DNA from: Janthinobacterium sp. TND4EL3
Lineage (GTDB): Bacteria; Pseudomonadota; Gammaproteobacteria; Burkholderiales; Burkholderiaceae_D
DNA: 64,000 nucleotides
Direction: 5' to 3'
NCBI RefSeq assembly: GCF_900156175.1
Contig: NZ_FTMV01000002.1
Coordinates: 248,001-312,000 of the forward strand
Shown in pieces: positions 1-9,944 of the stretch. Made by a program: the position numbers and the translations under genes. The notes under the pieces are model-generated. The model was given only the letters and a program-made list of their open reading frames with translations, did not search any database and was not told the DNA's origin. The first letter of the stretch is position 1, and every line of letters begins with the position of its first letter.

Positions 1-2172
1 GCCGTTCTGGTATTGCAGCGGCCGCCCCTGCGCCAGGTTGTAGGCGTCGGCCGTGCGCGCCGCGCGCACATGGGGCGGCACGTTGCGCTGGTAATCGTCG
101 AGCGGGCGGCGCAAACGCTTGCGGTAGACCAATAAAGCGTCGCATTCGCCGCGCACCGTGCGCGCCACGTAGTCGCGCACATAGTCCTGGTAGGCGGCGC
201 GCTGGAAGATGCGCCGGTACAGCTCTTGCTGGAATTGCTGCGCCAGCGGCGTCCAGTCGCTGCGCACGGTTTCCAGCCCCTTGTAGACCATCTCCTCGCT
301 GCCGTCCGGCTTGCCCACGAGGCCCGCGTAGCGCTTCTTGCTGCCTTCTTCCGAGCCGCGGATGGTGGGCATGAGGAAACGCCGGTAATGCGTCTCGAAT
401 TCCAGCTCCAGCGCATTGTCCAGGCCGAATTCCTCGCGCAGGTGGCGTTCCCACCAGGCATTCACGTGCGCCACCAGGGCGCGGCCGATCTTGCCCGCTT
501 CTTCATCCGTATGCGCCGTTTTCAGCCATACAAACGTGGAGTCCGTGTCGCCATAGATGACCTCGTAGCCCTGTTCCGTGATCAGTTCGCGCGTGCGGTG
601 CATGATGTCGTGGCCGCGCAGGGTGATCGACGAGGCCAGGCGCGGGTCGAAAAAGCGGCAGCCGCTGGACCCCAGCACGCCGTAGAACGCGTTCATGATG
701 ATCTTCAGCGCTTGCGACAGCGGTGCGTTGCGTTCGCGCTTGGCCGCTTCGCGCCCCTGCCACACCTGTTCCACGATGGCCGGCAGGCAATGTTTGACCC
801 GTGAAAACTGTGCGCCCCGGTAGCCGGGCACGGTATCGGCCTCATCGCCGCTGGTGCCCACCACCAGGCCCACGGGGTCGATCAGGAAAGTGCGGATGAT
901 GGACGGGTACAGGCTTTTATAGTCGAGCACGAGCACGGAGTCGTACAGGCCCGACTGGGAATCCATGACGAAGCCGCCCGGGCTGTTGTCGCCGGAAACG
1001 TCGCCCAGGTTGGGCGCCACGTAGCCCTGCCGGTGCATCAGCGGCAGATACAAATGTTCGAAGGCGGCCACGGAACCGCCGCTGCGGTCGGCCGCCAGCC
1101 CCGTGACGCTGGCCCGTTCCAGCAAAAAGGTCAGCAGCTCGGTTTTCGCGAAGATGCGCGTGACCAGCTCGCAATCCTTGAGGTTGTAGCGGGCCAGCGC
1201 GGGTTTATCCTCACGGAAACGCCGGTCGATCTCGGCCATGCGCTGGTAGGGATTGTCGATGGACTTGCCTTCGCCCAAGAGCGTCTGCGCCACGTTTTCC
1301 AGGCTGAACGAGGAAAAATTCCACGTCGCCGACCGGAGCGCTTCGATGCCGTCGATGATCAGGCGGCCCGCCGCGGCGGCAAAATAGTGTTCCTGCTTGC
1401 CGCCGTGCTCGCGCCACTCCATCACGGCGCCGCCGCGTCCCAGCCGCAAGGGCACTTGATAACGCTCGGCATGTTCCTTGAGCACGCGCAAGTCGAACTG
1501 CACCAGGTTCCAGCCGATGATGGCGTCCGGGTCGTGCCGCTCCATCCACGTGTTCAGGCGTTCGAGGATCTGCGCGCGCGTGTCGCAGTATTCGAGGTCG
1601 AAGTCCAGGGCCTCATCGCCGCCGTTTGGCGGCCCCAGCATGTAGACCTGGCGCTGGCCGCAGCCTTCCAGGGCCAGCGAATACAGTTCGCCATGCGCTG
1701 TCGTCTCGATATCGAGCGATGCCAGTTTCAAGCCTGGCCGGTAGCCGGGCGCCGGTTTCAACTGCACCTCCTGCGCCGTATCCCCGCTGAACGCGACCGG
1801 CGCCGTAATGAAACGCTCCATCAGGTAGCGCTCGGGCGGGCGGATGTCGGCCTCGTACACGTCGACGCCGTGGGCGCGCAGCTGTTTTTCCAGCTTCAGC
1901 AGGTGCCGGTATTGCTTGCAGTACAGCCCCAGCACGGGGCGGTGGTGAAAATCGCACAGCGACAGGGGGCGCAGCTCCGCATGGCGCTCGCCGCGCAGCA
2001 GCCGTTCCGCCTGCTCTCGCTGCTCCATGGGAATGAAGGCGACGGCCGTCTGCACGGGCAGGCGCACGTGGCGGGGGCCTGCATCCGTTGCCAGCCATAA
2101 ATCGACCTCCGTGCCATCGCGCGTGTCGCGCCAGTGGCGGGTCAAAATAAAGCCTTGTTCGAGTGGATGCAT
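1..2172 (-). CDS. polB: DNA polymerase II (family B), 3' end outside window
   Basis: Family B DNA polymerase with 3'-5' proofreading, the SOS/repair polymerase in enterobacteria. The 724 visible codons show the exonuclease DIET motif near residue 154, motif A ([10 protein letters not shown]) near residue 416, motif B ([12 protein letters not shown]) and the catalytic YGDTDS of motif C near residue 537. E. coli Pol II has 783 residues, so roughly 60 C-terminal residues lie beyond base 1. The start ATG at 2172 is preceded by an AAGG box six bases upstream. It is divergent from the phytochrome gene. I saw no clear LexA box in the 167-base divergent region. The window edge, not a mutation, truncates it. 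Confidence 0.95.
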   Translation of the reverse strand, partial: MHPLEQGFILTRHWRDTRDGTEVDLWLATDAGPRHVRLPVQTAVAFIPMEQREQAERLLRGERHAELRPLSLCDFHHRPVLGLYCKQYRHLLKLEKQLRAHGVDVYEADIRPPERYLMERFITAPVAFSGDTAQEVQLKPAPGYRPGLKLASLDIETTAHGELYSLALEGCGQRQVYMLGPPNGGDEALDFDLEYCDTRAQILERLNTWMERHDPDAIIGWNLVQFDLRVLKEHAERYQVPLRLGRGGAVMEWREHGGKQEHYFAAAAGRLIIDGIEALRSATWNFSSFSLENVAQTLLGEGKSIDNPYQRMAEIDRRFREDKPALARYNLKDCELVTRIFAKTELLTFLLERASVTGLAADRSGGSVAAFEHLYLPLMHRQGYVAPNLGDVSGDNSPGGFVMDSQSGLYDSVLVLDYKSLYPSIIRTFLIDPVGLVVGTSGDEADTVPGYRGAQFSRVKHCLPAIVEQVWQGREAAKRERNAPLSQALKIIMNAFYGVLGSSGCRFFDPRLASSITLRGHDIMHRTRELITEQGYEVIYGDTDSTFVWLKTAHTDEEAGKIGRALVAHVNAWWERHLREEFGLDNALELEFETHYRRFLMPTIRGSEEGSKKRYAGLVGKPDGSEEMVYKGLETVRSDWTPLAQQFQQELYRRIFQRAAYQDYVRDYVARTVRGECDALLVYRKRLRRPLDDYQRNVPPHVRAARTADAYNLAQGRPLQYQNG

Positions 2173-2339
2173 GCTGCCCTTGTTGATAATCAATTGACGT
2201 CCGTCGGCGGACGGTGCTGCATGGTAATGCAAACAGGCGGGCCTGGATATGCCGGCCGCGCAGCATGCGGTGCGGCACCAGCTATCTGCCTCTAGTAGAA
2301 TCGTTTCCTTTTACCGCCAGACCGGCCCGCGTTGCCGAC

Positions 2340-4589
2340 ATGACCACTATGATGCCAGCCGCTACCGCCCCGCAGCACCTGAACCTGTCGTCTTGCGAGC
2401 AGGAACCGATCCGCATTCCCGGCAGCATCCAGCCCCATGGCTTCCTGCTGGCCCTGCCGCAGGAGGGCGCGCGCACCGTCCTGCAGGCGAGCGACAACCT
2501 GGCGCAGCTGGCCGGCATGCCTGCCGCGCAGGCGCTGGGACAGGAGCTGGCCGCCGTCATCGGCGCGCCGGCGGCGGCGCAGCTGGCGCCGGAACTGGCC
2601 GCCGGCGGGCCCGGCATGCAGCCCAGCTACCTGGGCACGGTGTGCCTCGCCAACGGCCGCCATTTCGACGTGCTGGCCCATGTCTGTGACCAGTTATTGC
2701 TGCTGGAGTTCGAAGCGGCGGGCCGCGCGGCGCCGCCCGACTTCCGCCACCTGTATCCGAAAGTGGGCCACTTCCTGCTGAAAATCAATGATGTGCAGGA
2801 TATCGTCGAGATGAGCGCCCTTGCCGCACAGCAAATCCGCGAAGTGACGGGCTTTGGCCGCGTGATGGTGTACCAGTTCGACCGCGAAGGCCATGGCCAC
2901 GTGCTGGCGGAGAGCCGGGAAGCGGGCTACGCCTCCTACCTGGGCCAGCGCTTTCCCGCCTCGGACATCCCGCGCCAGGCGCGCGAACTGTACATGCTCA
3001 ACCGCATACGCCTGATCCAGGACGCCAACTACACGCCGGCGCGCCTGGTACCGCAGCAGCATCCGCTGACGGGCGCGCCCAGCGACCTGTCGTTCGCCGC
3101 CTTGCGCAGTGTTTCCCCGATTCATCTGCAATACATGCGCAACATGGGCACCCTGGCGTCGATGTCCGTGTCGCTGATGGTCAAGGGGCAGCTGTGGGGC
3201 TTGATCTCTTGCCACAATGAAACGCCGATGCCGGTCGCGTTCGAGCAGCGCGCCGTCTGCGAGCAGCTGGGACAGATCCTCTCGCTGTGCATCGCCACGC
3301 GCACGGATGCGGGCGAGCTGGAATTCCGGCTGGAAGTGCGCCGCACCATGGTCAGCATGCTGGCCGGGCTGACGCAGCAGGGCGATTTTGCCGATAACCT
3401 CAGTCACGTCTTTCCCGAGCTGCTGCGCTTTGCCCGCGCCAGCGGCGCCGCCATCGTGCTGGACGAGCGCATACTCGGCCATGGCGACGTGCCGGCCGAT
3501 GACGCAATCCGCGCCCTGGTGCAGTGGCTGGGCGCGCGCGGGCACGACGGCGTATTCCACACCGACCAGCTGAGCCGCGATTTCCCACCCGCTGCCGCCT
3601 GCACGCGCAATGCCAGCGGCTTGCTGGCGATGTCGATTTCGCGCATCCACCCCCATTATCTGCTGTGGTTCCGGCCCGAAGTCGTGCACACGATAGACTG
3701 GGCCGGCAAGCCGCAGGACAAGGAGGGCGTGGGGCAATTGACGCCGCGCCTGAGCTTTGCCACCTGGCGCGAAACCATCCATGGCATCAGCGCGCCCTGG
3801 CATGACGGCGAAATCGAACTGGCTGCCGAGTTTCGCGGCGCCTTGCTGGGCATCGTGCTTGAGCGCGCCGAGCAGATGGCCGAACTGGCCGAGGAGCTGG
3901 GGCGCGCCAACAAGGAACTGGAAGCGTTTTCGTATTCCGTCTCGCACGACTTGCGCGCGCCCCTGCGCCATATCGTGGGCTTTTCCGACCTGCTGATGGA
4001 CACGGCCGGCGTGGAAGACGTGGAAAAACGCCGACGTTTCCTGAAAAACATCAAGGATTCGGCGCGCCTGGCGGGCAAGCTGGTGGACGACCTGTTGAGT
4101 TTTTCGCAGATGGGCCGCGCTTCGCTGCACCCGTGCCCCGTGAACATGCGCGAGCTGGTGCAGGGCTGCATCCAGAAGCTGGCGCTCGATATCCGCGAAC
4201 GCCAGGTGGAATGGGAGATCGGCGCCTTGCCGCAAGTGCATGCCGACCCCACCTTCCTGCAGCTGGCGCTGTACAACCTGCTGTCGAACGCCGTCAAGTT
4301 CACGGGCCAGAAGGAAATTGCCCGCATCGCCGTGACGGCCACCGAGCAGCCGCACGAAGTGGTGTTCCACGTGGCCGACAACGGCGCCGGCTTCAATATG
4401 GAGTATGTGCACAAATTATTCGGCGTCTTCCAGCGCCTGCACCGCATGGAAGACTTCCCCGGCACGGGCATCGGCCTGGCCAATGTGCGCCGCATCATCG
4501 AGCGCCACGGCGGACGCGTGTGGGCCGCATCGGCGCCGGGCGCGGGCGCCACTTTTTCGTTCAGCATTCCCAAAGACATCGTTTTGTAA
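2340..4589 (+). CDS. bphP: Bacteriophytochrome histidine kinase
   Basis: Red/far-red photoreceptor kinase, 749 aa. The N-terminal PAS-like domain carries the biliverdin-attachment Cys19 in the context LSSCEQEPIRIPGSIQPHG, as in classic BphPs. A GAF domain with the PASDIP motif (about residue 207) and a PHY domain follow, then HisKA (SVSHDLRAPL, phospho-His near 536) and a HATPase_c domain with a GTGIGLANVRRI G-box. The open frame extends back to 2214, but the family starts close to the Cys motif, so I chose ATG 2340. Nine bases separate its stop from the next gene, a single-domain response regulator, so the two are very probably co-transcribed. No heme oxygenase gene (bphO) is visible in the window. 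Confidence 0.95.
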   Translation: MTTMMPAATAPQHLNLSSCEQEPIRIPGSIQPHGFLLALPQEGARTVLQASDNLAQLAGMPAAQALGQELAAVIGAPAAAQLAPELAAGGPGMQPSYLGTVCLANGRHFDVLAHVCDQLLLLEFEAAGRAAPPDFRHLYPKVGHFLLKINDVQDIVEMSALAAQQIREVTGFGRVMVYQFDREGHGHVLAESREAGYASYLGQRFPASDIPRQARELYMLNRIRLIQDANYTPARLVPQQHPLTGAPSDLSFAALRSVSPIHLQYMRNMGTLASMSVSLMVKGQLWGLISCHNETPMPVAFEQRAVCEQLGQILSLCIATRTDAGELEFRLEVRRTMVSMLAGLTQQGDFADNLSHVFPELLRFARASGAAIVLDERILGHGDVPADDAIRALVQWLGARGHDGVFHTDQLSRDFPPAAACTRNASGLLAMSISRIHPHYLLWFRPEVVHTIDWAGKPQDKEGVGQLTPRLSFATWRETIHGISAPWHDGEIELAAEFRGALLGIVLERAEQMAELAEELGRANKELEAFSYSVSHDLRAPLRHIVGFSDLLMDTAGVEDVEKRRRFLKNIKDSARLAGKLVDDLLSFSQMGRASLHPCPVNMRELVQGCIQKLALDIRERQVEWEIGALPQVHADPTFLQLALYNLLSNAVKFTGQKEIARIAVTATEQPHEVVFHVADNGAGFNMEYVHKLFGVFQRLHRMEDFPGTGIGLANVRRIIERHGGRVWAASAPGAGATFSFSIPKDIVL

Positions 4590-4598
4590 GGCTAGCCT

Positions 4599-5054
4599 AT
4601 GTTGAAACCCATTCTATTGGTGGAAGATAATCCGCACGACCTGGAACTGACCCTGATCGCCCTGGCCAAGAGCCAGCTGGCCAATGAAGTGATCATCGCC
4701 CGCGACGGCGCCGAAGCACTCGATTACCTGCTGTGCCGGGCACAGTTCGCGCAGCGCGAGGCGGGCAATCCGGCCGTCGTGCTGCTGGACCTGAAGCTGC
4801 CGAAAGTCGATGGACTGGAAGTGTTGAAGGAAATCCGCAGCACGCAGGCGCTGCGCAGCATCCCCGTGGTGATGCTGACTTCGTCGAAGGAAGAGCAGGA
4901 CTTGCTGCGCAGCTACGAACTGGGCGTGAACGCCTATGTCGTCAAGCCCGTCGATTTCGAGGAGTTCGTGCGCGCCATCGCCGACCTGGGGATTTTCTGG
5001 GCGGTCCTTAACGAACCGCCGCCCGGGTCTCACCGCTATGTGCGCCCCCAATAG
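4599..5054 (+). CDS. Single-domain response regulator, phytochrome partner
   Basis: CheY-like receiver of 151 aa with no output domain, resembling the Rcp1/BphR regulators that accept phosphate from phytochrome kinases. Acidic residues are E9-D10, the phospho-acceptor is Asp64 in VVLLDLKLP, and the conserved lysine lies in YVVKPVD. The start ATG has an AAGG box seven bases upstream and lies nine bases after the phytochrome stop. Partner assignment rests on adjacency and family knowledge. With no output domain it probably acts by protein-protein contact, and the target is not visible here. Confidence 0.9.
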   Translation: MLKPILLVEDNPHDLELTLIALAKSQLANEVIIARDGAEALDYLLCRAQFAQREAGNPAVVLLDLKLPKVDGLEVLKEIRSTQALRSIPVVMLTSSKEEQDLLRSYELGVNAYVVKPVDFEEFVRAIADLGIFWAVLNEPPPGSHRYVRPQ

Positions 5055-5160
5055 CGGCTGAGAAAACGCCCATGGCGGCGTTGCCTTGCCTCGTCATACC
5101 ATGCGTACTGCCTTCGGCAAGGCGCCTGGTCCTGGGTAATTTTTCATTGTTTTCAACTAC

Positions 5161-6765
5161 CTAGGCGGTGCGCTTGCGGCGGCGCAATAAATGCCGGATG
5201 CGCGCGCTGAGCACGTCCGGCGTGTACGGCTTCTGCAGCAGGTTGACGCCGGGATCGAGGCGGCCTTCATGGGCCAGTACTCCTTCCGCGTAGCCGGAGG
5301 TAAACAGGATTTGCGTGTCGGGCAAGTGCTGGCGCACGGCTTCGCTCAGCTGCAGGCTGCTGATTTCGCCTGGCATGATGACATCGGTAAATACCAGGTC
5401 GATCGGCATGCCCGAATGGACCAGGCTCAGGGCGCTGCCCGCATGGGCCGCCTGCAGGACGCGGTAGCCCAGCGCCGACAGCAGTTCCACCGTCGAACGC
5501 CGCACTTCCTCTTCATCCTCGACGACGAGGATGGTTTCCACGCCGCGGCTGAGCGGCACGGCCGCGACTTCCTCGGGGGGCGGTGCCGTGGCGTCGCTGC
5601 GCCGCAGGAAGATCTTCACGCTGGTGCCCACGCCCGGCGTGCTCTTGAGGAGGATCTCGCCGCCCGACTGCTTGACGAAGCCATACGCCATGCTCAGTCC
5701 CAGCCCCGTGCCCTGGCCCGTGGGCTTGGTGGTGAAGAAGGGCTCGAAGGCCCGTTCCAGCACGGCCGCCTCCATGCCCACGCCCGTATCGGTAATTTCC
5801 AGCATGACATAGTTTTCATTGCCCACTTCCGACAGCGGCAGGGAGCCGGCCGGCATGTTGTGCGCGCGGATGGTGAGCGTGCCGCCCGCCGCCATGGCGT
5901 CGCGGGCATTGATGGCCAGGTTCAGCAGCACATTGTTGAGCTGGTTGGCGTCGACCATGGTGCTCCACAGCCCCGCCTCGATATCGGTGACGATGGTGGC
6001 GCGGGGATCGAGCAGGCGGCGGATCATGTCGCCCATGTCGTGCAGCACCTGCCCGGGATTGACCAGCTGCGCCTGCAGCGGCTGGCGACGCGCAAAGGCC
6101 AGCAGGTGGGCCGACAGCTTGGCGCCCCGCTCGACGCCGGCCAGGGCGATGTCGATGCGGTTCATGGCCTTGTCGCTGACGCCGCCCAGCAGCTTGATCA
6201 GCTGCAGATTGCCGCCGATGATCTGCAGCACATTGTTGAAGTCGTGGGCGACGCCGCCCGTCAGCTGGCCGATGGCTTCCATCTTTTGCGCCTGGTGCAG
6301 GGCGGACTGGCTGACGGCCAGTTCTTCCTGGCTCAGGCGCAGCGAAATGAAGGCGGCGTCGCGTTGCTGGCGCGCAACGTAGGCCGCGCTGTGATAGCGC
6401 ACGCGCGCCAGCAGCTCGCGCGGGTCCGGCCATTTCACCAGGTAGTCGTTGGCGCCGCTGGCAAATGCGGCCACCTTGATCGATGGGTCGTCTTCGGACG
6501 ACAGCAGGACCACGGGGATGTGTTCGGTGGCGGGATCGGCGCGCAGCATGCGGATGACGTCGAAGCCATCCGCGCCCGGCATGCGCAGGTCGACCAGCAC
6601 GATGGTGGCGGCCACCTCGCGCGCCAGGCGCACGGCATGCTCCGAACGGGCGTCATAGCGCAGGCTGACATCGTGTTCGCGCTCGAGGCCGTAGGCAATG
6701 AAATCGAGCGCGATGGCTTCATCATCGATGAGTAAAACGGAAACACACGGTGATTCTTGGGTCAT
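5161..6765 (-). CDS. Hybrid histidine kinase with N- and C-terminal receivers
   Basis: Soluble sensor kinase of 534 aa with domain order REC-HisKA-HATPase-REC. The N-terminal receiver has its acceptor at Asp59 (VLVDLRMPG) and the variant switch sequence YLVKWPD. The kinase core has GGVAHDFNN (His174), an N-box with NLAINARDAM, and GQGTGLGLSM. The C-terminal receiver acceptor is Asp461 (VFTDVIMPG). There is no membrane segment or PAS domain, so the input is probably phosphorylation of the first receiver by another kinase. The frame is open back to 6912, but homology starts at the ATG at 6765. It is convergent with the phytochrome pair, about 106 bases away; a functional link is possible but unproven. 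Confidence 0.9.
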   Translation of the reverse strand: MTQESPCVSVLLIDDEAIALDFIAYGLEREHDVSLRYDARSEHAVRLAREVAATIVLVDLRMPGADGFDVIRMLRADPATEHIPVVLLSSEDDPSIKVAAFASGANDYLVKWPDPRELLARVRYHSAAYVARQQRDAAFISLRLSQEELAVSQSALHQAQKMEAIGQLTGGVAHDFNNVLQIIGGNLQLIKLLGGVSDKAMNRIDIALAGVERGAKLSAHLLAFARRQPLQAQLVNPGQVLHDMGDMIRRLLDPRATIVTDIEAGLWSTMVDANQLNNVLLNLAINARDAMAAGGTLTIRAHNMPAGSLPLSEVGNENYVMLEITDTGVGMEAAVLERAFEPFFTTKPTGQGTGLGLSMAYGFVKQSGGEILLKSTPGVGTSVKIFLRRSDATAPPPEEVAAVPLSRGVETILVVEDEEEVRRSTVELLSALGYRVLQAAHAGSALSLVHSGMPIDLVFTDVIMPGEISSLQLSEAVRQHLPDTQILFTSGYAEGVLAHEGRLDPGVNLLQKPYTPDVLSARIRHLLRRRKRTA

Positions 6766-7008
6766 AAACTGGTCAGAGTGTAGGGAGGCGTCCGGCGTGC
6801 CATGCTGGTGCAAAAATATTCTACAGGAGCTTGAATGGTTGCCGTGGCAACTAATGCTGCCGTGCGCTGCCGTTGGTGAAGAAGCGCACATACCGGTGCG
6901 CCCGGGCGGCATGCGATCAGCGGCGCAGGCCCGGGCCGTAAGCGGCTATAATTTTCATCATCATTGATCACAACAAGAGCGCGTCGCGCCTATCACCCTG
7001 GAGACAGC

Positions 7009-8688
7009 ATGCAAGCAATGAGTTATGTACACGGCGCCCACGAGACGCCGTTGATCGGCGAAACCATCGGCGCCTATCTGGACGGCGTTGCCGCCCGCTA
7101 CGGCCAGCACGACGCCCTGATCGTGGCGCACCAGAACGTGCGCTGGACGTATCTGGAATTCCAGCAGCGCGTGCACCGCCTGGCCGCCGGCCTGCTGAAG
7201 CTGGGCCTGCAGCCGGGCGACCGGGTCGGCATCTGGTCGCAGAACTGCGCCGAATGGGTGCTGACCCAGTTCGCCACGGCGAAAGCCGGTTTGATCATGG
7301 TCAACATCAACCCCGCCTACCGCCGTTCGGAACTCGAATACGTGCTCGACAAGGTGCAGTGCAGCGCGCTGATCCTGTCGCCCAGCTTCAAGTCCAGCGA
7401 CTACCTGGCCATCGTGCAGGACGTCGTGCCGGAAATCGCCCGTGCGCGCGCCGGTGCCCTGCAGTCGCCGCGCCTGCCGCAATTGCGCCACGTCATCCGC
7501 CTGGGCGCGGCCGCCACGCCGGGCATGCACAACTTCGACGCCCTGATGGACGGCATCACGGACGCCGACCTGGCGCAGCTGGCCGAAGTGAGCGCCACCT
7601 TGCAGTTTGACGATGCCGTCAACATCCAGTTCACGTCCGGCACCACGGGCGCGCCGAAAGGCGCCACCTTGACGCATCACAATATCCTGAACAACGGCTT
7701 TTTCATCGGTGAAGCCATGCGCCTGACGCAGCAGGACCGGCTGTGCATCCCCGTGCCCCTGTACCACTGCTTCGGCATGGTGCTGGGCAACCTGGCCTGC
7801 GTCACCCATGGCACGGCCATGGTGTTTCCCGGCGAAGGCTTCGACCCGAAGGCCGTGCTGGAAACGGTGCAGGCCGAGCGCTGCACGGGCTTGCATGGCG
7901 TGCCCACCATGTTCATCGCCATCCTCGACCATCCTGATTTCAAGCAATACGACCTGTCGAACTTGCGCACCGGCATCATGGCGGGCTCGCCATGCCCGAT
8001 GGAAGTCATGACGAGGGTCATCGAATTGATGCACATGGCGGAAATCACGATTGCATATGGCATGACGGAAACGTCGCCCGTCAGCTTCCAGACGGCGATC
8101 GAAGACCCGCGCGAAATGCGCGTGTCGTCCATCGGCCGGGTCCACCCGCACCTGGAAGTGAAAATCGTCGATGCGGAAGGCCGCATCGTGCCGCGCGGCG
8201 AGAAGGGCGAATTGCTCACGCGCGGCTATTCCGTGATGCAGGGCTACTGGGGCGACCCTGAAAAGACGGCGGAAGCCATCGACACGGCGCGCTGGATGCA
8301 CACGGGCGACCTGGCCGTCATCGACGACAACGGTTTTTGCAGCATCGTGGGCCGCTCGAAGGATATGGTCATCCGTGGCGGCGAAAACATCTATCCGCGC
8401 GAGGTCGAGGAATTCCTGTACCGCCACCCGAGCGTGCTCGACGTGCAATGCGTGGGCGTGCCGGACGCCAAGTATGGCGAAGAACTGTGTGCCTGCATCA
8501 TCCTGCGTCCGGGCACGCAGGCCACCAGCGAGGACATCCGCGCCTTTTGCGACGGGCAGATCGCCTATTACAAGATTCCCCGCTACGTGCGCTTCGTCGA
8601 GGAATTTCCGATGACGGTGACGGGCAAGATCCAGAAGTATCTGCTGCGCCAGCAAGTGGCCAACGACCTGGGACTCGGCGCCCAGTAA
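7009..8688 (+). CDS. AMP-forming acyl-CoA synthetase
   Basis: ANL-superfamily ligase of 559 aa that activates a carboxylic acid to its acyl-CoA with ATP. It shows the P-loop signature [18 protein letters not shown], the [10 protein letters not shown] motif, the [10 protein letters not shown] hinge region, [16 protein letters not shown], and the C-terminal [10 protein letters not shown] that contains the catalytic lysine. The sequence pattern is that of medium/long-chain fatty-acyl-CoA synthases; the exact chain length cannot be read. The frame is open from 6964, but ATG 7009 follows a GGAGA box. It is monocistronic and ends at a strong hairpin terminator. Confidence 0.9.
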   Translation: MQAMSYVHGAHETPLIGETIGAYLDGVAARYGQHDALIVAHQNVRWTYLEFQQRVHRLAAGLLKLGLQPGDRVGIWSQNCAEWVLTQFATAKAGLIMVNINPAYRRSELEYVLDKVQCSALILSPSFKSSDYLAIVQDVVPEIARARAGALQSPRLPQLRHVIRLGAAATPGMHNFDALMDGITDADLAQLAEVSATLQFDDAVNIQFTSGTTGAPKGATLTHHNILNNGFFIGEAMRLTQQDRLCIPVPLYHCFGMVLGNLACVTHGTAMVFPGEGFDPKAVLETVQAERCTGLHGVPTMFIAILDHPDFKQYDLSNLRTGIMAGSPCPMEVMTRVIELMHMAEITIAYGMTETSPVSFQTAIEDPREMRVSSIGRVHPHLEVKIVDAEGRIVPRGEKGELLTRGYSVMQGYWGDPEKTAEAIDTARWMHTGDLAVIDDNGFCSIVGRSKDMVIRGGENIYPREVEEFLYRHPSVLDVQCVGVPDAKYGEELCACIILRPGTQATSEDIRAFCDGQIAYYKIPRYVRFVEEFPMTVTGKIQKYLLRQQVANDLGLGAQ

Positions 8689-8711
8689 GCACCATCTTTT
8701 CTGCCTGGCAT

Positions 8712-8750
8712 AAAAAAACACCGGGACGCTTGCGCGGCCCGGTGTTTTTT
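8712..8750. terminator. Bidirectional Rho-independent terminator
   Basis: Stem ACACCGGG/CCCGGTGT flanked by an A-run on the left and a T-run on the right, so it can end the acyl-CoA synthetase transcript (+) and the PEP-CTERM gene transcript (-), which converge here. Confidence 0.85.
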
Positions 8751-8768
8751 ATTGATGTGGCGTAAAGC

Positions 8769-9749
8769 TTAGGCCACCGCGGCTTGCGGTGCGCGCGCTG
8801 GCGTGCGGCGGCGCATGAAGGCCAGCAAGCCCAGGCCGGCCAGCAGCATGGCGTAGGTGCCTGGTTCCGGCACGGCCGACACGCTCACGGTGTTGAAGCC
8901 GGAGCCGCCCATCGAGACGTGGCCGCCATTGATCGAGCTGACGGAATTGGCGACCAGGGTGCCGTTCATGCTGCCCGAACCAGAGAACGCGCTGTGCGGC
9001 GCGAGGATGCTGCCATTGATGCCAACGTTGTTCAGGTTGGTGGTGGTCGCATTGGCAAAGTTGAACAAGGTGCGGTCGGCGAAGGCGCCGAAGTTTTCGA
9101 AGCCGCCGCTCATGATGATGTTGGTGGCCGTACCGTTGATGATGATGCTGGCCGTTTTCTTCAGCGAGCTGACGTCCAGCGTCAGGTTGTGCAGATTCGA
9201 CGCATCGATGTTGAAGATGTTCACATCGGCGTTGGCGTTGCCTACCAGGGTCATGTTGCCGTATTGCGAAATCACGGTACCGTTCGATTGCAGCTTGGCC
9301 ACATCGCCAGACAGGGTCGTCAATTGTTGCTGGGTTGCCGCAAAGTTCAGGGTGGAGGCATTGCCTTTGCTAATGTTGTCTTTTGGAAACCATTGTGGCG
9401 CCGTCAGCGTAGCGTTGGGATTGCTGACGCCATACACGGCCGAACCGCCGAGCGTGCCCCAGCCCGTGTTCAGGTTGCCGCCTGCGACGATGGCGTTGCT
9501 GGCGCTGCCTGGCTTCTTGCTCGTGCCGACGTTGTAGTTGTCCAGGTAGATATTACCGCCTGCGGCCAGGCTGCCGCCGACGCTGGTGAAGCCGCTGGTG
9601 CCGCTGCTGCCGATGTTGCCGAAGATAAAGGCAGAATAGCCGTTGGCGACACCGAGGTCGATCACGGTCGCTTGCGCCGAGGCGCTGAAGGAGAGGGCGA
9701 ACAGGGCGGCGCTAATGAGCGGCAAGGTACGTGTGGCAAATCGTTTCAT
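8769..9749 (-). CDS. Choice-of-anchor A family protein with PEP-CTERM sorting signal
   Basis: Exported 326-aa protein. It has an N-terminal signal peptide (KRFATRTLPLISAALFALS, cleaved near ASAQA), a low-complexity Gly/Asn/Ser/Thr-rich body typical of choice-of-anchor A adhesin-like domains, and a C-terminal PEP-CTERM tag: VPEPGTYAMLLAGLGLLAF followed by an arginine cluster. PEP-CTERM tags are processed by EpsH-type exosortases, usually in exopolysaccharide producers; no exosortase gene is visible here. A TTG two codons upstream (9755) is also in frame, but ATG 9749 has a GAGA box at the right distance. Its role is probably surface or biofilm matrix, inferred from the family. Confidence 0.88.
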   Translation of the reverse strand: MKRFATRTLPLISAALFALSFSASAQATVIDLGVANGYSAFIFGNIGSSGTSGFTSVGGSLAAGGNIYLDNYNVGTSKKPGSASNAIVAGGNLNTGWGTLGGSAVYGVSNPNATLTAPQWFPKDNISKGNASTLNFAATQQQLTTLSGDVAKLQSNGTVISQYGNMTLVGNANADVNIFNIDASNLHNLTLDVSSLKKTASIIINGTATNIIMSGGFENFGAFADRTLFNFANATTTNLNNVGINGSILAPHSAFSGSGSMNGTLVANSVSSINGGHVSMGGSGFNTVSVSAVPEPGTYAMLLAGLGLLAFMRRRTPARAPQAAVA

Positions 9750-9913
9750 GGACAATCTCGTGGTGAATTAGGGGACGAATCGGGCGGGAAAGCAAGACAC
9801 CGCCATCGCGCAGCGTGCCATTATAATCTAAAAAACAATTTTAGTTCATTTTAGGTAATTAAATATATTTAAATGCAACTTTTTTCCCGTTTCATAGCTT
9901 GTCTTACGGACAA

Positions 9914-9938
9914 GAAAAAACCGGGCGAACCCGGTTTA
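9914..9938 (-). terminator. Rho-independent terminator of the glycosyltransferase gene
   Basis: Read on the minus strand: stem AAACCGGG, loop TTCG, CCCGGTTT, then more T residues. It starts about 7 bases after the stop of the gene that ends at 9945. Confidence 0.85.
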
Positions 9939-9944
9939 TCTTGC

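Noticed and set aside
2173..2339. LexA box for polB
   Set aside because: A CTG...CAG pair near 2216 has the wrong spacing (14 instead of 10 bases), so it does not fit a LexA site.
2694..4412. Long open frame antisense to bphP
   Set aside because: It is the mirror frame of a GC-rich gene; the composition (Arg/His/Gln-rich, no domain) is that of a shadow frame.
5191..6735. 514-codon frame antisense to the hybrid kinase
   Set aside because: Antisense shadow of a gene with clear REC-HisKA-HATPase-REC domains; no domain of its own.
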